DNA of 64,000 nt from Lunularia cruciata (taxonomy: Eukaryota; Streptophyta; Marchantiopsida; Lunulariales; Lunulariaceae): assembly GCA_948567375.1 (NCBI GenBank), contig OX419761.1, positions 12,402,501 through 12,466,500 on the forward strand, in the 5' to 3' direction. The notes below the pieces were generated by a model, which worked only from the letters and a program-made list of their open reading frames with translations, searched no databases and was not told where the DNA came from. The position numbers and the translations under genes are program-made. This document shows positions 11,130-22,337 of the stretch, piece by piece. Numbering within the stretch: position 1 is the first letter of the stretch; every line of letters begins with the position of its first letter.

Positions 11130-12122
11130 AGCTTAATTGGTGCTTTCCTGAAATAGTAATCTGGTACGGCCTGTTGACCTGGGAGACACGGTACAGTTTA
11201 GTAGTGAGCAAGAAAGTGTCCCCTTCCCAAATGATTCTGCAGGATGGCTTCTTCAAGAAAATCTCCTGCAACACCTGGAACTGCAATACGGTCGTTCTAC
11301 CATCGGATAGATCGGTTGACATGATTGACTGTCTAGGGCGTAAAAGAAGGAAGAATAATAGAGTCCAGGGCCGATGGTTGGACTAATTGTATTAGGAATC
11401 AGAATCAGGGAGTGGAATTCTAACTTCCACCAAGAAATTCCAAATGAGTGTTCATCCAAATCATGTGGGGTTAAATACGCAAGACTAGCGCAAGTATCCT
11501 GAATACAAAAGATTTTGTGGAACCATTCTGGGAATTTTGCTATCAGGTTAATGTCAGTATTTTGAATATGAGCATGCATGGTGGATCTCTTGGAGACAAC
11601 CTGGTGCGGAGGAGGAGTTGTGTCGATCGTACGTACAATAGCGGGTACTACTTCCCAAATAGCTGCAACAATCTTGGTCAACGGAACATTCAGCATGTGA
11701 AACCCTAAAACTTTGGTGATCCCACACGTTTATGCTTTGTTTCTTCGCGATGTCAAAGGGTAGATCGCTGTTTCATGCAAAAGTCGTGAAAGAGGTAAAA
11801 CTATATGATGGTAAAGGGGCATCGTGGTATAAAGCTCACCAATTCCAAGTATCTGTCTGGGTTAGATGAGTCTTAGCAGGGTGGACAATCATTTCTGCGG
11901 AGCATCGACACTACAATATATCCTAACTGCGGGATGGCAGACGTCTGGCTAATCCTTGGGCTTGTCCTCGTTGTCCTTCTCATCGTGGGGCTTGTCATTA
12001 TGAGTTTATGCATTCTTCCTACTTTGTGTGCATCATACATATCGAGAGATGTCGGTACCCGTGAAGGTGGTGGAGGATATGGCGATGAAAGTGGAGATGG
12101 TGGAGGACGAGGTGGAGCTTGA
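11130..12122. repeat. Diverged duplicated block, copy B
   Basis: Several short stretches match the block at 13,340-14,000 in the same order. 'GCAGGATGG...GGAACT' at about 11,241 pairs with 13,372. A 'TATTT..CCCCAC' tract read on the minus strand (about 11,465) pairs with about 13,545. 'GA(C/T)AAC.TGGT' near 11,597 pairs with 13,685. 'TAGCAGG.TG...CATT.TG' at 11,874 pairs with 13,943. The copies are old, with much substitution and indel. The minus strand has a 147-codon open frame (11,253-11,696) with no recognised domain. Confidence 0.45.
11934..12122 (+). CDS. Small membrane protein with Gly-rich tail, copy B, intact frame
   Basis: An ATG frame of 62 codons. Residues 5-31 are almost entirely Leu, Val and Ile (one membrane span: 'LILGLVLVVLLIVGLVIMSL'). 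A Cys and a short polar linker follow, and residues 44-62 are Gly-rich and acidic ('GGGGYGDESGDGGGRGGA'). The frame is open upstream of the ATG and reads 'SIDTTIY' just before it, a motif repeated before the membrane span of copy C. The ATG may therefore be internal to a longer, spliced protein whose last exon this is. I cannot name a function. Relatives sit near 10.0, 14.5 and 24.8 kb; this is the only one with no visible break. Confidence 0.4.
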   Translation: MADVWLILGLVLVVLLIVGLVIMSLCILPTLCASYISRDVGTREGGGGYGDESGDGGGRGGA

Positions 12123-13339
12123 GACTCAGGCCTATCAAATAAGAGTTGCTGCTAATGTCCATGGCTCTAAATACCACTGAATGGATTCGAGCTTGATCAC
12201 TCTAAATCATAGCGCTAGGGACTTGATTTTACTTACGCAATTGCATACAACTTCGTAACTCAGACTGTATTGCAGTACTATCAATGCACTTGTGTAATTC
12301 CCAGCAGAATTCTGTCAGATTACCTCGTTCTAGTTGGCCATGAATTTGGCAATGCAAAATGAGAGCTTGTTACTGGTCCCAATTCATTCCGTCTTGAGAA
12401 CTAGGCAGACATTACGTACTCTGTCTCACAATTTTGCAGGTCCTGACACTTAGTGTCAGCACCTCCAAAACTAGCGCGTCTGGAAGAAATTCTCTTTTAT
12501 GTCATTCCCTGTCTATATTAACTGACGGTACAAATCTAAATATCTTCTAAAATATTAGAAGATATCTAGTACAAATGCAATAAGATGCTGGTACGGGCTG
12601 GCGATGACATTGCAGGCAATAAAATCTTGACGTCATTGGAACATTCACTCCGCCCTTTCGTTCCTTTCATTTGCTGGACATCCCACCGATACTGATCGCT
12701 CGGATGGTGTTAATGATGCAGTACATAGAAAAATAGATTAGGTAATACAGTATCTTGGTGCGGTTCAAATCAAAGAACTTGCTAACAGAAACTCGAAGCT
12801 TACTCTAACTGACAGACCCGATCAATTGTATGTCGATCCCAGTACACACAAGGAGGCATTCGTCTGGATAAAAGCTTTCACTACCCGTAAGGCCCGTAGT
12901 TGTCCAGCTCAGCAAGCTCCCCCGCAGGAGATTCATGGTTATCTCATTCTACATCGAGGAGTGATGGAATATACCTGTGGAACATCTGAGCTCGTTGACT
13001 TGAAATAATTTGGTATTACATGAAGTGAACATGGAGAAGGACTAGTGAAACCTGTGTGCAGAGAACGGGAACCAGGAATGGGAACACCAGCACTTAAATA
13101 TGAGGTAGTTGTTTGTTATCCAGTATAATGGTACTAAATCAAATGATGACATTTTCAGCGGAGGGACCGAGTCTTTATGGACCTAAGTTTAGGGAGGTTG
13201 GATTTCTTGAATATCAGAGTTAAAAGCAAGGAACGGAGTCACTGTGGGAAAACAATATGCAAGTGATAACCCCAAGGCGTTCAAAATTTTAATCTAATAC
13301 TCCTGGAAAAAATTATAAAAGTCAAGACCTTCTATTCCA
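12123..13339. other. No gene recognised
   Basis: Short frames only; the longest (plus 12,826-13,008, 60 codons) shows no motif. No tandem repeat or element end was found. Confidence 0.35.
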
Positions 13340-14000
13340 GTCGTATTTTCAAGTAGTTAGGGAGAAAGATTGCAGGATGGCCTTCACAAAACGTGGAACT
13401 AGACTACGATCATCCACCATCTTTCAGGTCTTTGAGTAGTGATCTTCCTGGCGAATCGGACGCGAAGCCGGCGGTTGGACTGGCTGAAATTAGTAATCCA
13501 AGTCAGAGGGTTTGATTCGATGAGTATCCATATGAAGCACGTGGGGAGAAATAAGAACGGTTGGCGATAATATATTTGATACAATTTGAGAACATACCGT
13601 GAAACTTCTAATCGAAGCAACTCAGGTTGATGCCATGGCCAGCATTTCTAACATCTTGTGCCGTCGGTTTCGTCAATCCAGATCAGATAACGTGGTCCAC
13701 CAGAGCAGGAATCGTTTCAGCTGTGCAAGACCGCATAACTCGGGCACATATGCAACAGCATCCAACTTAAGGGCACATTCAACATGTACATGTGAAACTT
13801 GTAAGAGACCCCTTAATAATTTCTATGCTTTTTCGAGGGAAGTCCTCTGTTCCATCCAAAATTCGTGGAAATGTCCAGGATAGTAAGTGCCACTATGGTA
13901 TGATTTTACAGGTTCGAAGTACACCTCTATGTTAGATAGGTGCTAGCAGGATGTCTGTCAGTGATCATTCTGTGGTGCCACGAATATCGATATCCATACC
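13340..14000. repeat. Diverged duplicated block, copy C
   Basis: Partner of the block at 11,130-12,122, with the same landmarks in the same order but larger gaps. The minus-strand frame matching copy B is broken, and a plus-strand frame (13,599-13,883, 94 codons) is Cys/Ser-rich and probably incidental. Confidence 0.4.
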
Positions 14001-14440
14001 AGGATCTTGAAGTTCATATTGACAGTCGACTGTAGAAAATCGATGATATCTCTTGAGGCGATTTGTGACCTGGCTAAATCAATTACACTCAATCACAAGT
14101 CTGTACTGGAAAGAAAGATTCGGAAATCCAGCTATCTGCGATCTTCGGGAACTGAAAGGAGTGAGGTTATAGGACATGTTCGTCAGGGCTGGTAGTAGAA
14201 GGCAATGGATGCATACAGCATATAGTATCTAGTTTCGCAGGTTAAGGAACTTACTATGCTCCAGGTTGGTACTCACTACCTTGCAGAAAAGAAATTGAAA
14301 GTGACTAGATAGGTACTCGATCTCTACTGGAGTCTCATCAAATTTGAAGGAGATTTACCTAGCATTAGGAACTACGAAAGGGAAGGAAGAAAATATTAGT
14401 CTGTCAGTCCTCGGGCCGGGTGGTCTCTTTCTAGCTGCAT
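14001..14440. other. No gene recognised
   Basis: Interval between the duplicated block and the next membrane/Gly-rich unit. It holds one short plus-strand frame (14,007-14,195) without recognisable features. Confidence 0.3.
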
Positions 14441-14449
14441 TTTGAAGGG

Positions 14450-14720
14450 TTGAACCCTGAGCATCGACAATATATATGACATTGGCATCGGCGTCGACAT
14501 TGTGTATGCTGTCGGCGCGCTTGTTTTAAGTATTTTCGTTCTATGCACTCCAGTGGTGTAAGTAAAAGTTGGAGATGGGAGGCAGGACCTCCACAAGTCG
14601 ATCCCCCGGGGCAACGCGATGGCCCAGTCGATCAATCTGGTGTGGGAGGAGATGCTAGTAGGGGGGGGGGGGGGGGGGGGGGGGGTGGTGGAGGATTATC
14701 ATGATCAGGAGACAGTTGTT
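14450..14720 (+). pseudogene. Membrane segment plus Gly-rich tail, copy C, broken
   Basis: The plus strand reads 'SIDNIYDIGIGVDIVYAVGA' and continues into a Leu/Ile/Phe/Val span ending 'CTPVV' and a stop. The 'SID..IY' start matches copy B exactly in position relative to the span. After the stop the same frame continues 'NLVWEEMLVGGGGG', where the glycines come from a 25-base G run, and then 'VVEDYHDQE'. The stop after the span and the unstable G run make it non-coding as it stands. It is one of four copies in the window. Confidence 0.4.
14661..14685. repeat. Homopolymer of 25 G
   Basis: An uninterrupted run of 25 G sits where the Gly-rich tail of the local coding unit should be, so it may be an expanded glycine-codon tract. 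Such runs are also prone to sequencing error; the exact length is unreliable. Confidence 0.95.
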
Positions 14721-16328
14721 GTTATTGTACATAATTGTAATACTATGTGTTGATTATGATTACACCTAGTTCTTAGTTTTTAGCATTTATTCCACCGAAT
14801 GTTAACTGCCTAGAATCAGTAATGAGCGGCAATCAAATTATGCCTTAACTCGCCCTATGTTTCTATTTTTCTAGCAGCTGCACAACAGCCTCTGGAGGTG
14901 TTTCTTTCGACGAAGCAATTTCACTTAATTGGCCATGTGGATTTTGCTTAACGTTCCGAAATCACTTGATTTCTCTCTGATGATGATGATCAGAGAGAAG
15001 TTGATCAGCTGACGTGTGAATGTTTTTGTCTCCCTTTACCAGGCTTGCAGCAACCTCATATGCAAGTCTATCATTCATCGTGTCATGACACCCCAGCAAA
15101 TACCGTCACTCATTTGCTTACTTCATCTTTCCTTACGAAGAGCCGATGGAAAGGGAAATCATCGAACATATCCCGGAACTTTGGCCTGCCGAGAATCCCA
15201 AATGAACAAGTCTTTCAAATACAACCAATTCTTCAAGAGCTATCTTAACAAAGAGGGCATTCACCTGTTTGACAGAAAGTGCAACAGAAATGTAGCCCTT
15301 GCCATATTTATCTGATCAACAGATCTAGAAAATGTTCCATACCACTCTTCCTTACTGATCATCTCCGTTTTTATCATGGATTGAGCTCTTTACGTAGATA
15401 TTAAGAAAGACAGAGCTTTAAAGCGGATTAGTTAATTAGCTGGGGGATAAAGTCTAGCGTTAGAACTTTCATCTGCACATACGAAAGCTTACAGCTGACA
15501 GTGTTAACAGAATAAGTCAGATACAATTATGAGTCTGAGTTTTGCTCAAGCTCAGGTTTTGTCTCTAATGAGGATATAAACTTGCTTTTGACCAAAATAT
15601 TGAACCCCAAAAGCACATTGACACATTGTTCTACAATCATTCTTCGGAGGAATCACGAAGGACCTTGGTTTCTTTCTAGCTTTTGTGATGTTAATTGAAA
15701 TGGATTCAAATGCAGAACAGTGAAGGAACTATGTGACAAAACTGTCCACTGACGTGTATTAGTAGCAAGTTCCTTTTCCCTTGATCTTACCAAGGAAGTC
15801 TTCATCTGTCCTCTTCGTTATGAGGTTTCCATCTGCTCGCTTTCTCCCAAGAGCTGAAGGTCTCATAGGTATCCAACACAGAGGTCCGTAATGCATTGTT
15901 TCATATGATTGATATCTTTCAAGCTAAAACCCAAGAATGTTGGCAATGATGTTGACCATTTTGTTGTTAGACACGTATCTTGGTCCTTGGACAAATGCAA
16001 AGTGGGGATGTTGCCGGTTCCCCCCATTTGTTTTCTTGGGTGTGGAGTGGATTAGGGGCTAGAGCTTCTGTGCGGAACAATGAGCAAAAGAGCAAAAGAG
16101 CAATGACTATGTGGCAGAGCGGGAAGGACCGAGAACAATGGCTGAGGTTTGGTGAGGGACCGTAGTAGAATGTTGTTCTTGCTGAGAGGCTTTTCTTAGG
16201 GGTGCCTCCTATTCATCAGGAGCGACGGCTTGGTGGCATGTAATCATGGCAGGTCCTGGAGCGGGATCTACAAATGGAAAGGCTGGATGAGTGCGAGGGT
16301 TGGGTTTTGAAGGTAGTGTTAGGCAAGG
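14721..16328. other. No gene recognised; weak exon-like frames
   Basis: A plus-strand frame at 15,045-15,248 contains protein-like 'NFGLPRIPNEQVFQIQPI' and could be an exon. An 11-bp-arm foldback lies near 14,971-14,999 (TTCTCTCTGAT / ATCAGAGAGAA). Nothing else could be supported. Confidence 0.3.
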
Positions 16329-17611
16329 TCAAAAGCAAAAGGAGGAGGGCCCTCGGTTGGAGCAATAGTTCGGACTGTGGTTCTTGCCGGAATCATTGTT
16401 GTCATTTGGGGTTCTACCTATACTGGTGACACAAAGCTCAAGAAGGCTGACGCAAAGCTCACGCTTTTCTAGATGGGCTTGGAGTTGTATGATTGTTATG
16501 AACAAATTCTGAATTTGGAGTGCAGCCTTTGCTTTATTTGCTTCCAAGAGTTGGTGTTGGACCTGGTGCCTGGATTGCAAGGCCGCCTTATATTCTGCCC
16601 AACCCCGGTGTGCGGTCTTTAGAGTGCGGTTCATGTCCATCAGGTGATCAATCTCTTGCTGCGTTTCTTGGAGTGCATCTATAGCTATTTGCTGCTTCTT
16701 GTTTTCCTCGGAAGGTGACTTGGAGCTCCTCGAATTGCTTTGAGACATGTGTTGTTTCTCCCATGTAGACATCACAGAGAGCCCATTGGCTGTCTAGAGT
16801 GGCTTGAGTTTCATGATGTGCTTCCGTTCCACAACCAACTAGTCCTATATGGTTGATAATTCTTTTCCTACTCGCAGCAATTTGCTTGTATTGACGGTAG
16901 GTTGTGCGTGTGACAACCTCTAACTTGTCCACAAGGACGGCACCAAAAGCCTTGGATATGGAGAATACATGCGGCATTGTCAACAATCTTGTGTGTATTA
17001 TGGATGTGATCCTCTTGCCATGCTCATTGGATAGCCACATGAAGAAGTAATCCCAGGGCGATGGACTCATCAGCATGAAACTTAAACTTCTCCAAAGCTT
17101 CCGCAAATGCAAAGATTGAGTGAGTGTTGAGTTAAGTTCAAGAGTAGAGCTCTCATGGTTGAAAGCAAGACCTTGTGGTTGGTTTGAGTTGAGAAACTAG
17201 GGGTAGAGGGGACTCCGTGTTCACAACGGATGATTTGTTTCTCCTTGGTGTGGAATGCAGCCAAGACATTGTCCAAGTATAAGTGATGATGTTGAGTGGA
17301 AAACCATTCTTGGTGATTGTTTTTGCTACAATATCACTGAGGACGACAGTGAAAAGATGTAGTCCTAGTGCATATTTATTTTTTTCACCACCACAGCTTC
17401 CCACTGGTTGAGTCGGAACCAGGAAGGATAAAACGAGCAAGCTTTGCATTATGAGCAAGCTTTGGTTTCGCTTGCCAAGGAGAATAATCCCAGGAGTCAA
17501 TGCTGACCTGACAAAAGAAATGCTCGTGGAAGGCATGGCCAGTGGTTGTGAACCTAAACGCTGATCCACGCCATTGGCAGCATATATGCCCTTTGACCCT
17601 CTAGAATTCAT
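16329..17611 (-). pseudogene. Frameshifted coiled-coil protein, unrecognised
   Basis: Overlapping minus-strand frames (17,153-17,611; 17,082-17,276; 16,648-17,112; 16,329-16,775) form one broken coding sequence without visible introns. Its centre reads 'KAFGAVLVDKLEVVTRTTY', then 'AEAHHE'-like and 'SQWALCDVYMGETTHV' blocks. After a shift it continues as a Gln/Glu/Lys-rich helix, 'IDALQETQQEIDHLMDMN' and 'ALQSRHQVQHQLLEANKAK', which is clearly coiled-coil. A plausible original end is the frame closing 'GPPPFAFDLA'. At least three frame changes are needed. The lack of introns hints at a retrocopy, but I saw neither a poly-A tract nor a target duplication. Family unknown; a nuclear-fusion GEX1-like protein was considered and not supported. 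Confidence 0.5.
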
Positions 17612-18017
17612 TAAAAAAAAAGATACTTGCTAGTCTTTTTGCGCGTTCGCTAGTGGTAAGAGTACAAGTCTGTTCAGAAACGTAAATATGCAATGCAATG
17701 TGGTATGTACTACTTGATATGACTCTGTCACATATCTTTCAAACTCCTCATGGTTAAGTAGTACGTTGTTTATGGATTTTGATTGTTTGTGTTAAGATTA
17801 TCTCAGCTTTGTTTTCCGAAATGTTTGCTCATCATGATGCCCTCGCACATGGCATTGAACACAGATGTAACTTTCTTTTTCATGCAATTATTGCACATGG
17901 CAGCGCATACTAAAGAACGTTAAGAAGCTCAAGAATGGAAAAGAGACGACTACTCCTTAGCTTGTCGTTGGATAAAAAGTTAATTCATCACAATGCCATT
18001 TACATGAACTTCTGCAG
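17612..18017. other. No gene recognised
   Basis: Short frames only. A pyrimidine-rich tract ending TTCTGCAG at 18,010-18,017 would serve as a splice acceptor for the next feature. Confidence 0.35.
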
Positions 18018-18667
18018 GTATTTGGATGGAAAGACATGGTGATGGAAGGGGCTCTTCATCTGGAAGACAACAGATTTCACTCACTTGATTCCGAGCTCGA
18101 GATAATATGCCTTCCAAATTTGGTCATTTATCCGGATGGCATGGCTTACTTGATATCTAGATATGATCATAAATTCAGCGTTTGCCTAAGTTAACTTTAG
18201 TAACTACCTTTAGAAACCAAGAATACTATTCACTTCAGCAGTTTACTTGCAATCGACCGCTAGGAAACCTAGTATATCTACATTTCGTAGTCAATCCTAG
18301 CTTCTTCACTGAGTTATTTCTTAGTTCAGGTTTTGTCTGGTTACATAGTTACTTACTACTCTTCATTTGATAGTTTGTGCGCTCTTAACTTGATCGCTAT
18401 TAATCACCAGATAAAATCCTTCTCTCGAGCTCAGGTTCTCGGGGTAGTTGATGTTGAGGACTAGTGATTGTAAAGGTACTGCCATCCTCTCGAACATGAT
18501 GGTTATTGTGCTCATGATCATAGCTCTGAGTCAATATTGTTTACTTTCCTTGTTCGTAGGGTCAGCAAAATCACTCGGATGAAGCTGCTGGCATTAAGGA
18601 TTTAACAATTGCAGCCGCTGGTGTGGAGTCAAGGCCGCGGAAAAATCAAGTCGCTTTCCCAACGTGA
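18018..18667 (+). CDS. Two exon-like frames, unrecognised gene
   Basis: First frame, 18,018-18,194: directly after TTCTGCAG it reads 59 codons including 'GALHLEDNRFHSLDSELEI' and 'LVIYPDGMAYLISRYDH', ending in TAA. Second frame, 18,560-18,667: directly after a TTGTTCGTAG acceptor it reads 35 residues, 'NHSDEAAGIKDLTIAAAG' and then a basic end, closing with two consecutive stops. Both have protein-like composition and an acceptor at the right place. They may be alternative or successive terminal exons of one gene, or unrelated. I found no donor that joins them cleanly and recognise no family. Confidence 0.22.
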
Positions 18668-20065
18668 TGATTATACATTGACATTAAACTTGTCAAAACT
18701 TATTTGCATCGAAGTCGTTTTCCCGAATTAATAATGAACTTTTGAGTAACCGTTATCCTTCAATTTGAGAGTGTGAGCAGTGCAGCCGGCCATGGACTTT
18801 TCTCAACCACGATCCCCAAAGTCCATTTGAATACTGGTCCCATATGAGCAGTTAGTCCTGTGACGGATCACTAGGAGATGCAAATGTTGTCAGAATTTTC
18901 GCATCACCCCTGCACTGAGCAGCAATTGTTGTTATTACCTTGTACTTGCTTGATTCATATCAATTAAAGGTTGCCAGTTCTTAATCTAACCGTGAACGTG
19001 ATTTGATCTGTATGCAGTCAACTAAAAGACGGTCAGAAAGCTCCAACAATGCTCTGATAGGCCAGAAGCAGCACTGGGAATGCAGATCTGGATCAGTCAG
19101 CTACCAATGCAGTGGGAAGTTTTCAGCAGGGGACCCTAAGGCGAGATGTTCTTTATCTAGGTTTTCAAGGATTTGATCTCTATCTTTGATCCGCGGAGAA
19201 TACCCTGCGTCTGTTGTGAATCGTTTGGAGAAAATCACGACATAGAGATTATTTTTCTGCAGAAGGGATGGCAACGCTCTATGGCGTGGTTAGAGTATTT
19301 CAAAGTTGCTGAAAGGACCTGGTGATCATGAGGTGGAAGTAAGGGAGATAGGACGGCAGATATGGAAATAATTCTGGATTTTTCATGATAAGGGTCAGAT
19401 GGAAAAACAAAGAGTCTCCAATGCAGTAGGAGCCTCAAATGAACCGCCTCAGCTGCCGCAAATGAGCATCTCTTTTCTAGGTTCAAATCTCATCTGTTAT
19501 TGAAGAAAACCAGAGCATGGAACTCAAATAATAATGCGGCAGAGGCAAAGCTGCTATGACTGTTGCTGTTTACTTGTATCAGTACCCCAGGGAGCACACC
19601 TATAGCTACAATCTCCCAGATTCTGATTTCAGAAAAGTTGAAATCAGAAGCAAGTGGTTCTAGCTTTCACCACTTGCTTCCATCAATCAAGTAACGTTAT
19701 ATGAATATTCATGGTCGAGAAATTTTATCTGGCATGAGCAGGTCAAAGTGGAAAAACCTTCCAGACGAAGCTGCTTTGAAGTACTACCTGTGCGAAAGGA
19801 AACAAGAAAGAATGGCATGAAGAGACGGTCACTCATACCATATAGCAAAAAGTTAAACATCTTTCTTGATCAATCACACGTTCGAGCACATGAAAAGACG
19901 ATTGAGCTTAAGATCTAGACGGGAGATCGAGTAGCATCTGCACGGGACAGAGTGTGAACGCGAAACATCTCCTGTACCGGAATTGATGACGTTGAGGTTC
20001 CCATCATGTTCTAATCAATCCTCAGACTCGTCTACGACACAGTAAGGTTAGGTGCAGTTGGGAAC
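18668..20065. other. No gene recognised
   Basis: Apart from the double foldback at 19,621 there is nothing I can support. A minus-strand frame at 19,235-19,486 is open for 83 codons but has no motif. Confidence 0.35.
19621..19680. repeat. Two adjoining short foldbacks
   Basis: TTCTGATTTCA (19,621-19,631) pairs with TGAAATCAGAA (19,639-19,649) around a 7-nt loop. The next stem, GAAGCAAGTGGT (19,647-19,658) with ACCACTTGCTTC (19,669-19,680), has a 10-nt loop and shares three bases with the first. All pairs are Watson-Crick. Confidence 0.85.
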
Positions 20066-20377
20066 TTGCTGAGTACTGGGCCTGTAGCGTCTATTCAAGA
20101 TGATTACTCAGAGATCTCAGATCTTTACGATGAGTTCTCAATTCTAGACGTCACTGTCAAATGTATACACTGTAGCACTCCGAACTGTAAAATGTCATAT
20201 TGGCAACATTTCGAACGTTGCAACTGTAAAAGTTCAATCATGATCACAAATAACGTCAATACTGAACAATCTTCAGTTTTGAGGTTCATTGCGGAGGTCA
20301 TTCTCATTCTGCAAAAAGGAGACCCAATGCTTCATATTACAACATTCTTCAATGCAGACGTGTGTAATCCTCAATGA
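20066..20377 (+). CDS. Unrecognised Cys-rich open frame
   Basis: The frame is 103 codons (first codon TTG, so probably part of a larger exon). Its middle is cysteine-rich: 'VTVKCIHCSTPNC', then 'FERCNCKSS', then a Val/Ile/Leu-rich stretch 'LRFIAEVILILQKGDP' and a final Cys. The spacing looks like an extracellular or metal-binding fold, but I cannot assign a family. No signal peptide or neighbouring exon was identified. Confidence 0.22.
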   Translation: MLSTGPVASIQDDYSEISDLYDEFSILDVTVKCIHCSTPNCKMSYWQHFERCNCKSSIMITNNVNTEQSSVLRFIAEVILILQKGDPMLHITTFFNADVCNPQ

Positions 20378-21160
20378 ATGCCGGATTGCTACAATATAAA
20401 TGAAATCTCTCTCCTAATTTTGAGGTATATTTAAAACAAGATTTGAAAGCTGTAACCTATTCTAATTGAATTGAGAGATGGACTATGCTAACCACACTGA
20501 CGAGGTTTATCCTACACCGTTGAAGTGTGAATTGATTGATTGACTGATTATCTGACTAGGCTCTGATTGTCGTTCTAAATTCTTACGTTCATCTTTGCTA
20601 AAAGGATCAGCATCAGAGTGTCCAGGTTTACCCATTTCTGTATTTTACATATTTCCGGAATTTTTGGATACATGTCTTATTCTTGAACCCCACGCGTTGG
20701 GAACTCGGCTGGTATTGAGTCTTGCACCTGTCACAGACCTGATTTGTTTGTGAACTAGGCTAATGCACAGGCCTAGTGTTTTCAGGACATGTGAAGTATT
20801 AGTATTTGTTCAATACAACTAAAATGCCTAGGAACTACCCTAGCTGGAGATGCATCAGGCGCGATCTGAAAGGTCTCTTTAAGCAGCATTGCAAAAAATT
20901 GGCAAGTTCCAATGGTGGTCGTGGGTGCTAGACACATTCTCGATCGCTGATCCCGCTCTAGCCATTCTCGATCGCTGATCCCGCTCTAGCCTTGGAGTGA
21001 TATGGACACGGTGTTTGTTAGGGAGTGCGTGAAAATTTATCCCGACAATTTATCATGTTAGGTGCCCGTGTATCACTCTCACTTTTATATTTTATAGCAT
21101 ATTTTAGATAACCCGTGTTTATTGTTCTATGGAATGCAATGGTTGGTGGAATCCATAGAA
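20378..21160. other. No gene recognised
   Basis: Non-coding apart from the 28-bp tandem repeat at 20,935-20,990. Confidence 0.35.
20935..20990. repeat. Perfect 28-bp tandem repeat, two copies
   Basis: Two identical head-to-tail copies of a 28-bp unit starting CATTCTCGATCGCTGATCCC. Perfect identity implies a recent duplication. Confidence 0.95.
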
Positions 21161-21268
21161 GAATAATCACATTAGATGATATTTCTTCAGGTGTTCCAGA
21201 GATATATATAGACAGGATAATCACATTAGTTGATATTTCTTCGAATGCTCCAATTGTGTAGAGATAAT
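21161..21268. repeat. 54-bp imperfect tandem repeat, two copies
   Basis: The core ATAATCACATTAG followed by TGATATTTCTTC occurs at 21,163 and again 54 bp later with a handful of substitutions. It sits just upstream of LTR-like sequence and may be an enhancer-like repeat in the U3 of that LTR; this is inference. Confidence 0.8.
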
Positions 21269-21480
21269 CGGTAGTTGCGGATATCTTAGGTGCGAAAATG
21301 TAAATTTCTCGTGTAAACTCTATTGGGGTTTAACCCCATTTTACCTCTTCTTCTTTTTTTCCTCTCCCTTGTAAGGCTTGATGGAGTTTTCCCCTTCGTT
21401 TTTTTAACGGGGTCGCGTTCTTCCCCTTTGAGATAACACAGTTGAACGCATATTTGGTTGTTCTCACATATCAGGAGCAT
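21269..21480 (+). repeat. LTR fragment with plant copia R-U5 signature
   Basis: The segment CTCTCCCTTGTAAGGCTTGA, followed by a 'TTTTCCCCTTCGTTTTTTTAAC' type stretch and GGGGTCGCGTTCTTC, follows the pattern of the conserved R-U5 region of plant copia LTRs. A near copy lies at about 51,105-51,175 and a poorer one at about 63,640-63,705. No coding part is attached, so this is a solo LTR or a fragment. I could not define its ends. Confidence 0.5.
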
Positions 21481-22016
21481 CGGGTGGCATCCACACCGGG
21501 AGTCAATGTACTACACAACTGTGCAAATGGATCGTGAATATGTGTTATATGACAAGCATGATGTTCAAGCTCGCAGCCTAATTTCGAAACTTATGCTCCG
21601 AGATACTTCAAGCTAAGAAAACATGCACTTTTCGACTGTGTAAGCTAACTAAATTTGACTGCAGGCCCATCATTCAGTCCGCCTTTGCAGATAGATCATA
21701 AAAACCTTGTCTTTATCAACGTCTACTTTATTGCCCATATTGACCTATGCGTCTGTAAGCTGACGAAAGCGTCGAACTAGGGTCTAAGGCTGAAGCTTAG
21801 CGGGACGTTTGAATCTGTTGGCCGCCTTCTTGCTTGTCCATGCTGAAGATGTCTGGTACACATTGACTTCCATTAACAACATCTTTTCAACCTAGGGCAT
21901 CATCAGCGCTAGCACCGAATCATCTGATTCATCTGATTCACATCCAACTTAGCAATTGGCGCTCCAGTCAATATGGTAAACCTGTTAAAGCTAATCAAAA
22001 GAATCGCTTACTTTTA
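21481..22016. other. No gene recognised
   Basis: Non-coding DNA. Two copies of TCATCTGATTCA lie at about 21,915-21,940, too short to interpret. Confidence 0.35.
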
Positions 22017-22337
22017 TTGTCGATGGCCTGTTTGCCTGCTCACTCTGTTGCTAACGCAAAGTTCTTGACTACTACCTACATCGATAATAGTAGACGATAT
22101 CAAATGCAGCTAAACGTGCCCATGTCGAAATATATGCGATGTGAGATGATATCCGTTTTGATGATCAGAGTGCATGTCACTGCCTGCCATGAGCATTACC
22201 TCTCGATGTTACGCTCACAAGGAATAATTGATCGAGTTCAAAATATCTTCTCCAGATTCGTCAACCGGTCAACTGGATGGACGGCAGAGACAGAAGGAAG
22301 AGTTGTAGTTGCAAAGAAGTCTAATTGGGATCTTTGA
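22017..22337 (+). CDS. Unrecognised open frame
   Basis: The frame has 106 codons but starts at TTG. Its second half is polar and protein-like ('HYLSMLRSQGIIDRVQNIF', 'RSTGWTAETEGRVVVAKK'). No domain, signal or membrane segment is seen. It may be an exon or chance. Confidence 0.18.
   Translation: MSMACLPAHSVANAKFLTTTYIDNSRRYQMQLNVPMSKYMRCEMISVLMIRVHVTACHEHYLSMLRSQGIIDRVQNIFSRFVNRSTGWTAETEGRVVVAKKSNWDL

Noticed and set aside
16648-17112. GEX1/Brambleberry-like nuclear fusion protein
   Set aside because: The coiled-coil texture suggested it, but I could not match the cysteine pattern or order of blocks that define that family, so no name was given.
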